Source: Acheta domesticus
Lineage: Eukaryota > Arthropoda > Insecta > Orthoptera > Gryllidae
Assembly: GCA_031308135.1 (NCBI GenBank)
Contig: JAHLJT010002630.1
Coordinates: 93,428,961-93,492,960, forward strand
DNA length: 64,000 bases
Direction: 5' to 3'
In this document: positions 46,763 to 59,357 of the stretch, in pieces
Numbering within the stretch: the stretch's first letter is position 1
How the letters are laid out: each line of letters begins with the position of its first letter
Program-made: the position numbers and the translations under genes
The notes under the pieces: model-generated
What the model was told of the DNA's origin: nothing
Seen by the model: the letters and a program-made list of their open reading frames with translations, nothing else
The model's database searches: none

Positions 46763-49382
46763 AAAAATCAGCAGTCGCCGATTTGCGAGCGATTAGCACT
46801 GATTAGCGCCAATTAGCAGCGAGCGCGCGAACTTCACTTATCACGATAAATGCAGGTCCCAAAACCGCGGGAACGCCCGTCGATCGCCAGTCGTCGCCAG
46901 AGTATGTATCGCCGCTGCTAGCCAGAACTCTTTCGCCCCGTCTGCATCGCCACTGATGATGCCTGCCACAGTCGCAAGCGAAACGTATGGACCAGTTTCC
47001 TTTGGACCTGCATCCCGGAAATCTCAAGTAATGCAGAGACCGACCGTGAAAGCTTACAGTGTATGTTGACATATTTTTTTTCCGATTATTCGCAATATGC
47101 AATAAATGAAAGTGTTTTTGGCCTCCTGAAAAATGATCATTTTGACACTTAGCCAATTGTTTATTTGAATGATGCAATTTAATTTAATACAAAATTTTGA
47201 TTTAAAATAAATAGCCACTGAAAAGTAAATACAATTAGGGGATGATATTAAATATATTCATAAAATATGCATCCACAAGTTTAAACAATAATCTCACTAA
47301 TAACCAGTCATGGATCCATGAGGAGGGAAAATTTTTCTCTCCCAAAATTTTTTAATAACTATTAATTTTAACTTGTCATAAAACTTTCAAGCAAAAAATA
47401 TTTTGGAATAAACGTTAAAACGAATAACATTGATCCGCAACATGAGCTGAGTTTGGCCTGCGTCCTAAATAAGTCTGTAAGATGCCACGTTCAAACAGAA
47501 ACATTTTGAATAAAAATTTCCCCACTCAAAATTTGTCTCTTTATTTCCCTTTACTGATGCCATTGAATCAAAATAAATTCGAAGTTCGATTGAACCAAAA
47601 ACATTTTTTCCCCAAAAAAACACTAATAATACTGAATAAATTGCTTTCCCCAGTAATAGAATACATAAAAAATAAGTAAATTAAATTCACTAATGCAATA
47701 ACTTGAATGGAACACAAAAGTAATTAATTATAAACTGTTTTGTTTTACAAGCACATATTTTTTCAAAAATTTCAAAAAGTTCTTACCATAGTTGTTTTTT
47801 TTTATTGAAAATATCCGTTCACAGCTTTTAAATGCCCTTGATTTTCATTGACTCCATGTTATATCTTTCTTTTTGTCCCTTTTTATAATTTTAGTCCTGT
47901 TATTAGTCCAATCACTTTTATAATGACTCATGAAATTCATAAGTGAAACTCAATAAATTTTCCATAAGCGTTATACCTAATCTTGAGATCATTCCAGCAT
48001 AATCCACATTTGATCTCAATGATACTGAGATTAATCTCTCATTTACATCTAATCACCAAGCCATTCTAATTCTTTCCTGATGTCCATTCACAACAGCCTT
48101 TCGATAACTTGGGGTTGTTGATTTTCTACTTGCATGTCCAATATTTCCATCACTATGGAATCTGTACATTGCTTCCTATATACCTCTCCTGTTGGGGCTT
48201 TGGTCATGTCTGATAATATGTTTATCATAATTAGTTGTCACTTACTAGTAGGGACTCATTGTTTACCGATACGAATTCATTACAGTATGCCAATAATTCC
48301 TGCTTATGCCTATAATACCTACTTATTCCTACTTATATAGCCTATTTATGCCAAAACAATATTTTTACAACTTCACTGCAGAGTGCAAAATTAAATCAAC
48401 CAGGAGACCATTTCATCAATTGGTCCAATTACAGTAGTTAAAGAAGAAACAAACTGCATGTTAGAAATTAAGCCCAAAACACTGGCAGTGTTGTCCCACC
48501 CTATAAAGACTGGAGTACATCAAAATTACTACATCAAAAAATTGTTCTTAATATTAGTTATTTTAAGGTACTTGAATGCTTAATTGTAGTATATTTTGAA
48601 TTTATAAAAATATTTTTTAATATAGTTACATATTAATACATATAGTTTTTACTTACGTACTTGCTATTGCATTTCAAATTTACAACTACTTTTTCATATC
48701 ACTAGTTTTGCTACAAACTATTTTTTCACAAGCATTATTTGACTTATTGTTTATGCAAAAGACCAGAAATGACATTAGTTATTTAATTTCTCTTTATTTA
48801 ATAGATCATTGTTATTATTTACATAAACTTACATATCCATCATCAATCAATCTATCAGTATTCTAGAATATTCATCAATGGTTAAAATACAAATCTTAAG
48901 TCGCAGAAATGCCAACAGTTTGAGAGTGAGGTGATAAACAAAACTGCAAGAAATATATCTGCATTCCAAATGTAATGGAAATAAGCAGACATTTGAAGGT
49001 CAACCAGTCATTGAAAGTGAACTTTGAAGATTTGAAACTTTGAGCATTGAACTTGGTAACTAAGAAATTAGAAAAAAACTGTGTAATAGAATTTTAAAGA
49101 ACATTAAACAGTATAAAAAAGTCTTGCGGTGTCAGCAAAATAAATCAATAAAGGCACAAAGAGATAATACTAATAAAATAACAAAACAGTTAACCTGACT
49201 GCTTCTTTCATTCTTGGGTTAATATTTAGGATTATATCTGAATAGTGTACCTCTGTTAAGTTCAGTCAATTCCTTCACATCCCTCTTGTAATAACAAAGC
49301 AAATCCTTATAATAACACTTCTAATCTTAGAGCAATCTACTCTCCCCCCTTTCACTGGAACGTCTTGCTTGTCTGTCACTCA
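46763..49382. other. Intergenic; GC-rich patch then AT-rich
   Basis: 46790-47060 is GC-rich. CCTGCCACAGTCGCAAGCGA followed by AACGTATGG resembles the GCGAAACGT block seen near LINE 3' ends, but no coding remnant was confirmed. 47100-49380 is AT-rich with no recognised gene. Confidence 0.35.
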
Positions 49383-49755
49383 TTTTTTGAATTGAATTGA
49401 ATTGAATTAAATTGGTGCCTTATTTTATGTGGTGAGACTCAGGCCATGAGGTCTGCTCTTCCGTCTGACCATGCAAATTTCGCTACACTCCTTTCACCAA
49501 CCACCGGAGGAAGAAGGTATTCCTTGGGTGACGAAACAGGTGATTTTGAATTTAGCTCAGAGGCATCATTTAGGCTAGAGGATCTTTAACATGCAGTAAA
49601 TCTACTAACATGGGACAGCCGGCTTTACTTCCCCTCCGAAGGAAGGCATACAAAGGATTTTTTTGCTCTTAAAAATCCATGGCTTCGAACGGGTTTGAAC
49701 CTGCGAACTTGGGTATAACACTCTGATATGCTAATCGTTACATGATCACGGCCAC
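49383..49755 (-). mobile_element. tRNA-derived SINE of a second family
   Basis: On the minus strand it begins with a tRNA-like head containing the B box GCAGGTTCAAACCC and continues with GGATTTTTAAGAGC and CCTTCCTTCGGAGGGGAAGT. It ends in an ATTCAATTCAATTCAA tail. Unrelated to the 1873 family. The CCTTCGGAGGGGAAGTAAAG block is typical of a widespread arthropod SINE type (from memory). Confidence 0.65.
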
Positions 49756-50439
49756 TTTTGCTCACTTCTGTGTAAGAAACCCAAAAAATTCTGAATTGAA
49801 ATCTGGAATATATTTAGAAAATCATCAAAAACTAAACAGTTACAACAAAAAACCTTTAATCCATCTTAGAAAAATTTTCTTTACATTCAAATATTTCTTA
49901 ACACACTAAAATAGGTTACATATATTTAACAAACAATAAATTAACACAACAACAATTGACAATTTATATATTTTTAAATTGAAAAAAATCTGTTCCCAAT
50001 AATGGATACTTATCTTTACGGAAGTTTGTTTACAGGAACAATGCATATTTAAAGCACAACAATTTATTTTCTTTAAAGCATCAAAAATATTATTGATAAT
50101 TCTTTCCTGAGACTCTATTCATAGCAACACCAACAGTTCAGGAAATAAATAATAAAATGAACAAGAAGATAAATCTATATTGTATAAGTTTTCTTACAGT
50201 GGCAAAGTATGTAAAATTGCAGAGGAAAATATAGTAATTGGGTGATAAAGGGGGAAAAAAATCCTCTTTAGAAATAGCAAAGAAGTCAGTTTTTATCAAA
50301 CTCAAAGTTGTTTGATTTTAATGCAAACTTGATAAGCTAGGGTACTGCATTGGACAATTCTTTGAATGCTCACTTATCTCTGTGAATCAAGAATACTGAC
50401 AAACTAAATTGTCATCGATATCATCATGAACATTTAAGG

Positions 50440-50863
50440 CTTAGATCTGTTGGCCTGTTCCTTGGTTTTTCTTTATCCCCTCAGTCGCTTACAAGGTGAT
50501 CTTGATCTTCCCAGTGCATTCTTGGTCTGCCAGTGTCTCTTCTTCCTCTTTGTTTATATTGGATGGCTTTTCTTGGGACACATTCTGTCTTCAACCTTTT
50601 GGTGTGTTCTTGCCATATCTTTTGGTGGATTTCAATTTATGAAACAATATTTTTGACCTTAAGTGTTTTCCGAATCTTTTCATTTCTTATTCTCTCTCTC
50701 CTTGAAACATGTAACACAAATCTCAGATACTATCTCGTTTGTGCCGCTTCAGTTTCTTTTTGTCTCTTTCAGAATCCATGCTATTACTGCCATGTAATAC
50801 AGTGTGGGTTTTGCATCAATATTATGAAATCTAATTTTTGGCTCAGTGTTCATATTTTGGAAG
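50440..50863 (-). pseudogene. RTE-like LINE C-terminal remnant
   Basis: On the minus strand the sequence encodes GRPRMHWEDQ, a block found near the C-terminus of RTE-type and related endonuclease/RT proteins (often GRPRxRWEDQ), closely followed by a stop. Upstream code is broken. The gypsy element inserted directly next to it. Only one short motif supports this. Confidence 0.35.
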
Positions 50864-51042
50864 TGTAACGTTTTACATGCAGGGTTTTGGGTGAACACTT
50901 GATAATGATGCTTTATACAAGACACAAATGCACTGCAATGTAACTGTATGTTTTATTAACGCTCACAATGCCATGCTGACTGGTCATGCCTTGTCGTACA
51001 GCGATGTGCTGTTCGATACCTCGATGCACGGTTATCGTTACA
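50864..51042 (-). repeat. 3' LTR (179 bp)
   Basis: Terminal inverted TGTAACG/CGTTACA. Identical to 55261-55438 except for one extra T in a TTTT run near the TGTAACG end. Confidence 0.95.
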
Positions 51043-51053
51043 TCTCCCTTCTC
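51043..51053 (-). promoter_or_regulatory. Polypurine tract
   Basis: GAGAAGGGAGA on the minus strand, directly before the 3' LTR; primes plus-strand DNA synthesis in LTR elements. Confidence 0.8.
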
Positions 51054-51219
51054 AAAATAAAAATTATTATTTACCTTTCATTATTTTGCACATTGAAATT
51101 ATGAATCACATACAACACTGCATTTTTAAGAACTTTGTTGACATTTAAATTATAAATTTCAGACAATCACTAACTAATACATTTTCTTGATCAATTAGTT
51201 TTTTAACAGAGATCAATAT

Positions 51220-52504
51220 TCACAAATTTAATCTAACAACTGGTTTTACAGTTCTGCCATATCTTGATATATATTTGGACGAATCTAAAGGGGATTGTTT
51301 TGTTGCATTGTTCTCTATCAAGGTTGACTTAATTGGAGTTTTTCCTCTGTTGAGATCATCTGAATTGGTGAAGGGTAGTTGTGATCTTTCGGGTACATCT
51401 ACTGTTGGATCTTGAATTGTAGACTGTATTCTCCCATCTCTATTTTGATGTGATTCCACCTTGAAGTTTGTAGTAATTGGTGTTTGTTTGGTGATTGTGC
51501 CTTCGATCTTCGTTGGTTTGATGAAACTGGTGTTTCGTCGCATTATCGTTCCATCATCTTTCTGAATCATGTAAGAACGATCAGTAACTGGATGTAATAT
51601 TTTGCCAGAATACCATTTGTTGTCTGTGTCCCTGATCAAGATTTTCTCGTCATTTCGATATCTTTGTGATTCTTTGGCTCCGCGATCAGAATATTTCTTC
51701 TGTTGTGCTCTTTTTTCTCAAGCTTCTGTGATACATCGGTTGTAGTTTAGGCTGAAGATGGTTGTTGGAAAGAGAAATTGGTGTTCTCGTATTCCTTCCG
51801 AATAATCTTGAAGATGGAGTGCCAAGTTCTTGATCTCGAGGAGTGTTTCTTGACATTAGTAATGCCAGTTGAAGATCTTCACCACTGATGTCACATCTCT
51901 TCACTAGTCTTTTCGCTATGTCCACATACTTTTTAGCTAGTCCATTTGACCTTGCAAAATGAGGACTCGATGTAACAAGTTTGAAGTTCCATTCCTTTGC
52001 GAATTTTGCGAATTCTCTCGATGAATATACTGCGTTGTCAGAATGAAATTCTTGTGGAACTCCATGAGTCGCGAACCAAATTTTAAATTGACTTATCATT
52101 TCTGATGCTGTTGTCCTGGTCATCTTCTGTACTTCGTAGTATCCACTGTAGCTGTCTGCAAGAACAAGATAGCTGTTGCTCTTGTAGGAAAACACGTCTG
52201 ACGATACTATTTCGAATGGTAATTTTGGTATTTTCTTCATGATGATTGTTTCCTTGTCCGGTTTGCGCTGTGTATGTTGACAGGTTTTGCAGGATTCTAC
52301 CAATCTGATAACATCCTTTGTTAGACCTTCCCAAAATACGAATTGTCTAGATCTTCTAAGTGTTGCTTGTATGCCTGGATGCCCTTTGTGAATTACTTCC
52401 AGAACTCTTATTCTTTCGTTTTCGGGGACGAACACGCGATCTCCTTTGAAAATAAGCCCGTCACAATGTGATAATTCGTCTCGAAAGGTGAAGAAGGTTC
52501 TCAA
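51220..52504 (-). pseudogene. Gypsy integrase (frameshifted, catalytic Glu replaced)
   Basis: Inserts element cDNA into host DNA. The minus strand shows a zinc-binding HHCC domain (HKGHPGIQ ... SCKTCQ) and the catalytic core with the first Asp in SSDVFSY and second Asp in HSDNAVYSS. The position of the third acidic residue reads SNGLAKKYV; family members have Glu after SNGLA, so a Lys codon (AAA) replaces it. The core is also one codon shorter between second Asp and SNG than is usual. The C-terminal domain (51220-51639) has WYSGKIL, SYMIQ, MRRN and the ending SRYGRTVKPVVRLNL. A frame change lies at an A6 run near 51711-51716. As written it cannot catalyse integration. Confidence 0.85.
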
Positions 52505-52529
52505 TATCTGCGGTACTTGAAGAACGTCG

Positions 52530-54026
52530 TCAGGCCATCCTTTGTTTCATCATCTTTATGAGTGCCTGGCAGGTTGGATCTTCGAGTGTCGATCTTCTGA
52601 AATCTTCAGTGACGCTTTCAGACATCGATAAAACCATTAGAACCTGAAGTTCCTCCTCATCCTCTTCATAGGAATCTTCACAATCCCTGCTGAGTGTATC
52701 AGCAATTTTCAATTCGCTTCCTTTCTTGAATATTATGTCAGGGCTGTACTCCTTGAGATCTAGCAATATTCTTCGTAGTCTCGGTGGTGCATTCACAAGC
52801 GGTTTCTTCCAAATTGTCTCTAAAGGTTTATGGTCAGTTTCGACTGTTAATTTCTTACCCCAAACATAGTCATGAAATTTCTTACAGCCGTACCGAATTG
52901 CCAATGCCTCCTTAACAATCTGTGGATAATCTTGTTCAGTGCTGTTTAATGATTTAGTAGCATAAGCTACCGGTTGACCTTTTTGCATCAAGACTGCTCC
53001 TAATGCTTTCGATGACGCGTCGACCGATAATGTGACATCTTCTTTCACGTCATAGTACCTCAAGACGGGAGTGCTGGACAGTGCTTCTTTATTCCTTTGA
53101 ACGCCTGTTCTTGTTCCGGGCCCCAAATCCATGCGACATCATTTTTCAATAAGATGCGTAGTGGAGCTGTCAATTGTGATAGACATGGAACAAATTTTCC
53201 CAAGTAATTAACCATGCCCAACAGTCTCTGTAGTTCTTCGCAATTCTTCGGAACTTTGAGCTTCTTTATCGCGTCGACTTTGGTCTCATCTATTTCAAGT
53301 CCTTTGTCTGATAAGACGTGGCCCAAAAAATTAATCCTTTGTACATTGAATAAGCACTTTCTTTGTTGAGTTTCAAGCCATTTTCATGCAGTCTTCGGAG
53401 TACTGTTTCAGTGATGTCTCGAAGTTTCTGCTCTGTACCAGCATGAATTAGTATGTCGTCCATTGCACATTCTACGTTTGGAATGTCCTGTAGAACCTCT
53501 GACATAATCTGCTGAAATACTTCTGGAGCTGAGGAGAGTCCAAACGGAAGTCGCTTACAGGATAACGGCCCCATGGTGTTGCAAAAGTTAAGTATTCTTG
53601 TGTTCTCTCGGTGACTCGTATTTGCCAAAAACCTCGAGTGCAGTCCAGACGTGTGAAGTACTTACTCCGGGCGATTCTTGCTGCGATGGCTTCAATTGTG
53701 TTTAAAGGAAAATGTCTTCCTTTTAATATTTTGTTCACGTTCGTAGGGTCGATACACAGGCGAATTTTGTCCCCTTTCTTAACGATCACTAAAGGCGATA
53801 CTGCTGCTGTTGGCTTTGTGACCGGTTTGATGACGTCCATTTTTACCATTTTGTCGAGCTCCTGTTTCACTGTTTCTTTTATGGCTAATGGAATCGTTCT
53901 AGCTGGACAGATCTCGAAGCTTGGATTTTCAACAAGGTCGATGTCGTATTCGTAGCCTTTAAAACACCCCAAACCGTTGAAAATCTGCTTCTCGTCTAAT
54001 TTTGGATTAATCTTGACGCTCTGCAC
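52530..54026 (-). pseudogene. Gypsy reverse transcriptase and RNase H (frameshifted)
   Basis: Copies genomic RNA into DNA and degrades the RNA template. The RT begins around 54026 with a PARTIPLAIKETVKQELD leader, then VIKPVTKPTAAVSPLVIVKK, KIRLCIDPTNVNK, FTRLDCTRGFWQI (first catalytic Asp), LPFGLSSAPEVFQ, AMDDILIHA (YxDD block with Ala in first place) and FLGH-like GHVLSDKGL. RNase H (52530-53132) shows SVDASSKALGAVL, KEALAIRYG, VETDHKPLE and IADTLSRD, retaining its acidic residues. Frame changes occur near 53570, 53335, 53090 and 52540; one is beside an A6 run. The catalytic residues themselves are intact. Confidence 0.88.
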
Positions 54027-54066
54027 CCTAACTAACAGCTTTTCTTCTTCACAAGTCTTCTTTCTA

Positions 54067-54420
54067 TTATGGTTGAACTTTTTCCTTCACAATCAAGAAT
54101 TTTAGCTCAGTGTTTCTATGCTTGATCTTACATTTCAGTTTCATTTCACCTATAACACTTAGCTTGTGATCACTGAATGTTACTAGCTTTTTCACTTCGG
54201 ATTGTTTTATTTCACCAATAACACCAAGTTTTTCAATTATATGCAACGGAAGAACATTGCATTGAGCGCCGCTGTCTAACTTAGCGTGAAACGCTTTGTT
54301 TCCCACCTTTATTAATTCCACCCAATCTCTTCTTTTGATGGTACTGTGATGCTGCCAATGTACATCGTGTCACTACTATTTGACGATTGCGAGCTTGCTT
54401 CGTCGTCTTTCAAGTTGTGT
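54067..54420 (-). pseudogene. Gypsy aspartic protease (frameshifted at both ends)
   Basis: Retropepsin-like domain that matures the polyprotein. KLDSGAQCNVLP carries the catalytic Asp-Ser-Gly, and the fold continues through SDHKLSVIGEMKLKC. It is joined in a different frame to gag upstream (change near 54325) and to RT downstream (change near 54085, beside an A5 run). Confidence 0.8.
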
Positions 54421-55231
54421 ACCACATGAATCTTCTTTTTGGACCTGCAACAAACTTCAAAATGTCCCAATTTTCCACATGTGTTGCATTTCTTCTTATA
54501 TGCTGGACAAGATCGCTTTCCGTGTTTCGTACCACACCGTTTGCAATCGAAATGGTCACTATTTTTCTTTGTTTGTGTCTTTTCTTCACTACGGCAACTG
54601 ACAACTGCGATTCGTTGTTTTTGCTCATGTCACTGGCTTGTTTGTGTGCCAACTCACTTGCTTGACACATTTGTACTGTTCTATCATAGGTTAGGTCTGT
54701 AGTACCTAGCAATCTTTCACGTAACCTGTCATCTTTTATGCCACTGACAATTTTGTCTTTTAACATTCGTTTCTCTAGTTCACCAAAATTGCATTTTCTT
54801 GCTTGAGTTGTTATTCGAATCAGAAACTGTTCAAAGTTTTCGTCTGCTTCTTGTACTATTTTATGAAAAACGTATGCTTCATATGTTTCATTTACTTTTG
54901 GCACAAAGTAATTGTTAAATTTTTCCATAATTACCTGCATGTTTGTTTGTTGATCTTCTGTGAGGTTAAACGATTCAAATATTTCTTCAGCTTCATAACC
55001 TATTGTGGTCATAAATGTGGCGACTTGGACTTCGGGCGGTTCTTTATCCAACTGTATTGCTTTTGAGTACCAGTTGTACGACACTTTCCACGTTTTCCAT
55101 TCCTGTGCCATGTTTTTTACCAAAAAACCAGGGTTCGGTTGCCGAATGTTTATGCGATGAGCTAACCTCTGATCTTGCACGTTTTCTTCAATGTTCGACA
55201 TTTTCTTGTTTTGCCGATTACCTACGTTCAA
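54410..55231 (-). pseudogene. Gypsy gag (zinc knuckles out of frame)
   Basis: Starts 30 bases after the 5' LTR. The first 200 residues have the capsid-type helical composition of gypsy gag (WKTWKVSYNWYSKAI, FEQFLIRITTQARKC, DKIVSGIKDDRLRERLL). Two CCHC zinc knuckles are encoded at about 54440-54550, CKRCGTKHGKRSC and CNTCGKLGHFEVC, but in a different frame from the capsid part. The change lies near 54575-54590. Gag packages element RNA; the knuckles bind nucleic acid, so a protein read in the capsid frame would lack RNA binding. Confidence 0.82.
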
Positions 55232-55247
55232 TCAACAAAATCCAATA

Positions 55248-55260
55248 ACTCCTGACACCA
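55248..55260 (-). promoter_or_regulatory. Primer binding site, matches tRNA-Leu 3' end
   Basis: TGGTGTCAGGAGT directly follows the 5' LTR on the minus strand. It is complementary to the ...ACTCCTGACA-CCA 3' end known from eukaryotic tRNA-Leu(CAG/CAA), indicating that tRNA as primer. Confidence 0.7.
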
Positions 55261-55438
55261 TGTAACGTTTACATGCAGGGTTTTGGGTGAACACTTGATA
55301 ATGATGCTTTATACAAGACACAAATGCACTGCAATGTAACTGTATGTTTTATTAACGCTCACAATGCCATGCTGACTGGTCATGCCTTGTCGTACAGCGA
55401 TGTGCTGTTCGATACCTCGATGCACGGTTATCGTTACA
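55261..55438 (-). repeat. 5' LTR (178 bp)
   Basis: TGTAACG...CGTTACA ends; one T shorter than the 3' LTR, otherwise identical. Contains the presumed promoter and poly(A) site of the element. Confidence 0.95.
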
Positions 55439-55443
55439 GGAAG

Positions 55444-58400
55444 AGCCTTTTGATGCATCCATTTACAGTATGTTTATATTACTAAAATGTAAAATAAAAA
55501 TGTTACAAATGAAAACTTAGGAATATTAAAGGAGTTTTCAAAATTCTAAGAAAACACAAACAACCAGAAGTAGTGACTCTATGTAAGTACAGTCTGAATG
55601 CTTCTAACTTGTCATTTTTTCTCTTTTGCTTATTTGAATTTCTATATTTTGGCCTCTTTTAATTCAAATTAAATTTTTTTGGAGGTCATGTGAAGTCACA
55701 TTTTCATCTTTCATTTTATTTCTGCTATTTTAAGTTGTCACATTTTATCTCAATTTGACACCATTTTCTTACTATTTATTTTACAAGTGGATATAACACA
55801 CTTCAAATTTCCCTGAACAGTTTTCAGAATTGCAGCCTATGTTCTGGACATGCCATTTTCTAGATTTTTATAGATAAAGGAGTGTGAGGAATTCATTTGT
55901 AAAACAGGCGATTTGGAAATCGACTGGAGGATGGTCGATTCAATTATAAAGGTAGAACACAATCTGCTAATAAAAACAATCCCTTTAACCTCACTGACTC
56001 GGGAAAGAACATGAAATCAGGAAATGAGTCTACTGTAAAGAAACGAGATAATGATATTCAAATAAATTGTAATAAAATATAATATTTGTCATTAATGTCA
56101 TTTGCATTAGTTTAATTACTTTTCTGAACTTCTGTTATTCCATCGATAATATATCACAAAAGTGGCAGAAAACATTTGATTGTATCATATTTTTGTTCAA
56201 GTTCTCACAAAATTTAAATTATAACTGCCAGTTTATTTTCAACATTTTGAGAACATTACTTTTGATTTTAATAATAGTAAATGAATTATGTTTTGATCTC
56301 TAATGAAATTTAGATCTCGCAAGCAAACTAGATAATTAGGTTACATTTAAAATGCAAGGAATAAACACTAGTAGTTACAAGAAGTGCTGTTTTTTATAAA
56401 ATATAGGAAGTTATTAAATAAATAAGAATTGACAAAAAAGTTTGAAAACAGATCTGCTGACAATCTTAACGTTAGAAGCCTAGAGGCGTCATTTCAACTT
56501 CTGGTGATCTTTATATCCTTATAACTTTTTTGTTTTTGAAGATAGGATTTGTGACTTCGTGGACTTTTCTTCATTTTCATCTATTTATAGTATGCTAAAA
56601 ATTGAAACATTTAAAAATATATTTCATGAAAAATTAGCAAATTTACCTAGAATGCCTAGGAAGAGTCATTTTGACTGCTTGTGTATTGTCCCTATCCTGA
56701 AGCTTTTGTTCAAATATTTCAATGCTGAAATTTTAAAAACATCTTTCTTAGTATTTTGGATACCTTCTGAAGAAATGTGCAAGCATTCTACCAGTTTATT
56801 TTTTTTCTAGGCTTCTTGTTCATTACATGCAAATTCACGAGTTGTTTCATGACGGTAGCAAATATATTACCAAGTTTCAAAAAAAAATTATTGTCACATG
56901 AAGGAAAAGCAAGTTATCACATAAAGGTTGAATGAAAAAAATATTTCTTCAAATAATTCAGAAAAAGAAAAATGGTCCAGTATAAAATATATTTTTTGTG
57001 TATAGAGGGCATTCAGACTCTAGATGGTAATGCTGTTGTCAGATATTCTTTTTTTTAAACACTGTCTTGTTTCATGATTTTCAAAATAATAAGAGGGGTT
57101 TGGAAAGGAATCACTGGCAGATTTCACTGCTTTCATCTGAAAAAAATTATTTCTGCTTCATTATGAAGCAATACCTTTATAAAACTATACCAATATTATG
57201 CATTAGAGGAAATGAGTTGATATGCCAGCTTTTATCTTCAAAATTTGATGAATTTTCACAATTCATAGTATGAAAATTGGTCAAAAGCAGCAAACAATTG
57301 TGATTATCACTAAAATGGCGTGTACAAATGTTTGGTGCTTGCTTGTACAAATACAGTGAAAATATTGGGGAAGTATTGTGAAAGACAACGAGAGGAAATG
57401 CCTGAAAAATGTAGCCATAAACCATGCATAAGGAAATGATGCTGGTGTTGATTGAAAGTGTGTAGTGTGCTATAAAATGTGCTCCAAAACTGTAGTCTGT
57501 AAGTGAATACAATTTTAGATCTACAACTATATGTTTACATTATACATGCCTAGCAAGTTCAGAAATGTAGAATGTAAATCCAACGAAAACCTTAACAAGA
57601 ACTATTGCCATTTGAAATATGTGATTAAGTTTCTTTTAGATATCGGTCATGTAACACATATCAAGTACCCATCAGTGGTGAAACTAACATTTGTAAAATA
57701 TTTCAAATAAATTTGACTTATTGTGAGACAGTACAGGAAGTGCAATGCAAGGAAACATATTTGTATCACATGTGAAATTAGTATTATTTAAAATGTAATG
57801 TTTATTTTAAAATGTAATTTTTCTGTTATTATTATTATTACAACAATATTATTAATACTATATTAAACTTTGGGCATTCCGTTCAACATGTTACTTTTAC
57901 TTCAATTCTGACAGTAATGACAATAAATGTTTAATATATATTTAAGTTGTGACATAATACTTGAATTATACATTAAATTATTGTTTTTACTAATGTTATA
58001 GTGGCATAGATAAATATTTTGCCAATATTTCTTTTAAAGAAGTGACATTGAAGCTCAGAGTCGAAACGACTCTGCTGGATGTTTTAGGATGTACTGGTAA
58101 GCTGAGCATTCTAGTTTAAAGAAGGCATATTCTGAACACATGCAAAAAACAAAACATTCAACAAGAAAATACTACAAAATGTATTTAAGTATCAATATTT
58201 CTATAAAATTGATGTGGGTATAAACGTGATAGTGCAGATTTCTCTCATTTGTATGTTTAATCATGCATATTTAATGATTTGATAGTGCATGTATTGTAGG
58301 TTTTTGTTAGTGTGTGAGAATCCTATCTTTATTTATAGGACACATAATTTATATTCAAGATGAATTATAATTTGTGTATTGTCATGTTGATTAATATATT

Positions 58401-59190
58401 TTTGCTTATGCATTCATAAAAATAATAAAATATTTATAATAAACACATTCTTTTTTTTACAAGTATTTTTTTGTTATTGCAATAGATAATCTGTGCGAAA
58501 AATAATACTTTAGCATGGAAATCTATATTCAGTTGAACCCACTTAATAAAATCCTACTAAATAAAATTTCCCAGCTAATAAAATAAAAATGAGCAGTCCT
58601 GAAAATGTTGCCAAACAAACAATGCATTTACAACCCTCAAAATAAAATCCTATTTAATAAAATATCATGCCTAATAAAATCTAATTTTTTGGTCCTAATT
58701 TGAAGTTTTACTCGAATAACAAACTATGGTAAGGAATTTGTGGTCTGGCTGAAAATATTTTGTTATTTCTCTTTTTGATACTGCAAAACCTTTCACTACT
58801 AGCTCTAAATTTGAGCATAGGAATTTGCAGGAAGGACTTTCTGCTCTGCGGCGGCTCATTGCTCAGCATCATTTCTCTCTTCATTCCTTGTACTCACTAA
58901 TCCTTTTATTTTTATTTGTGCCTCAAAGTGTTGTGTTCTTTTGTGAGTTTCTTCACTGAATAGCTGAACATCGTACCCAAGTTTTGCACCTGTAACACAA
59001 TTGTTTTCTTTCACTTTTTGAGAAACATGTATCTTTTCCATTCAAATGCAAATGAAGTGATGTGGACAATCTACACTGTACTATTTTTTCAAGGAAGCTT
59101 AATAGGATTCTGCTGTATATTGGTACAGTACATTAAACTTTCATTTAAAATAAGTAATTTCTATTGAAAATGGTAAATGAAATTGTACTA
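55444..59190. other. AT-rich intergenic stretch, nothing firmly recognised
   Basis: No gene recognised on either strand. CAGTTGAACCCACTTAATAA at about 58531, with AATAAAATCCTA motifs repeated to 58690, resembles a decayed Tigger-type end, but no matching right end was found. Confidence 0.4.
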
Positions 59191-59357
59191 CAGTAAAACT
59201 TGCTGTATGCGGACTCTCAAGGGACCAGTATTTATTATACATGATTCTGTATTATGCAGTTAAAACTGTAGAATTTACGATTGACAGAACCACAGTTTAT
59301 GTTTACATTAGACAGATTTCCTCCTTATATATGTTCTGCATTGGACAAGTTTTACTG
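59191..59357. mobile_element. Short pogo-like MITE (167 bp)
   Basis: CAGTAAAACTTG at the left and its complement CAAGTTTTACTG at the right are exact inverted repeats, flanked by TA on both sides (59189-59190, 59358-59359). Non-coding; not the same family as 36613-37547. Confidence 0.75.

Larger units (their letters stand above)
50864..55438 (-). mobile_element. Ty3/gypsy LTR retrotransposon, complete length, defective
   Basis: A 4575 bp element on the minus strand with LTRs at both ends, an exact 5 bp target duplication GGAAG (50859-50863 and 55439-55443), primer binding site, gag, protease, RT, RNase H, integrase and polypurine tract. Its domain order and the SRYGR-type end of integrase place it among K02A2.6-like gypsy elements. 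The LTRs differ by a single T, implying a recent insertion, but the coding region has at least six frame changes as assembled. Confidence 0.93.

Noticed and set aside
53611..55248. Plus-strand open frames inside the gypsy element
   Set aside because: Antisense shadows of the minus-strand gag-pol; no recognisable domains.
58530..58690. Second Tigger-like element
   Set aside because: A plausible left end (CAGTTGAACCC) but no inverted right end or TA duplication was found.
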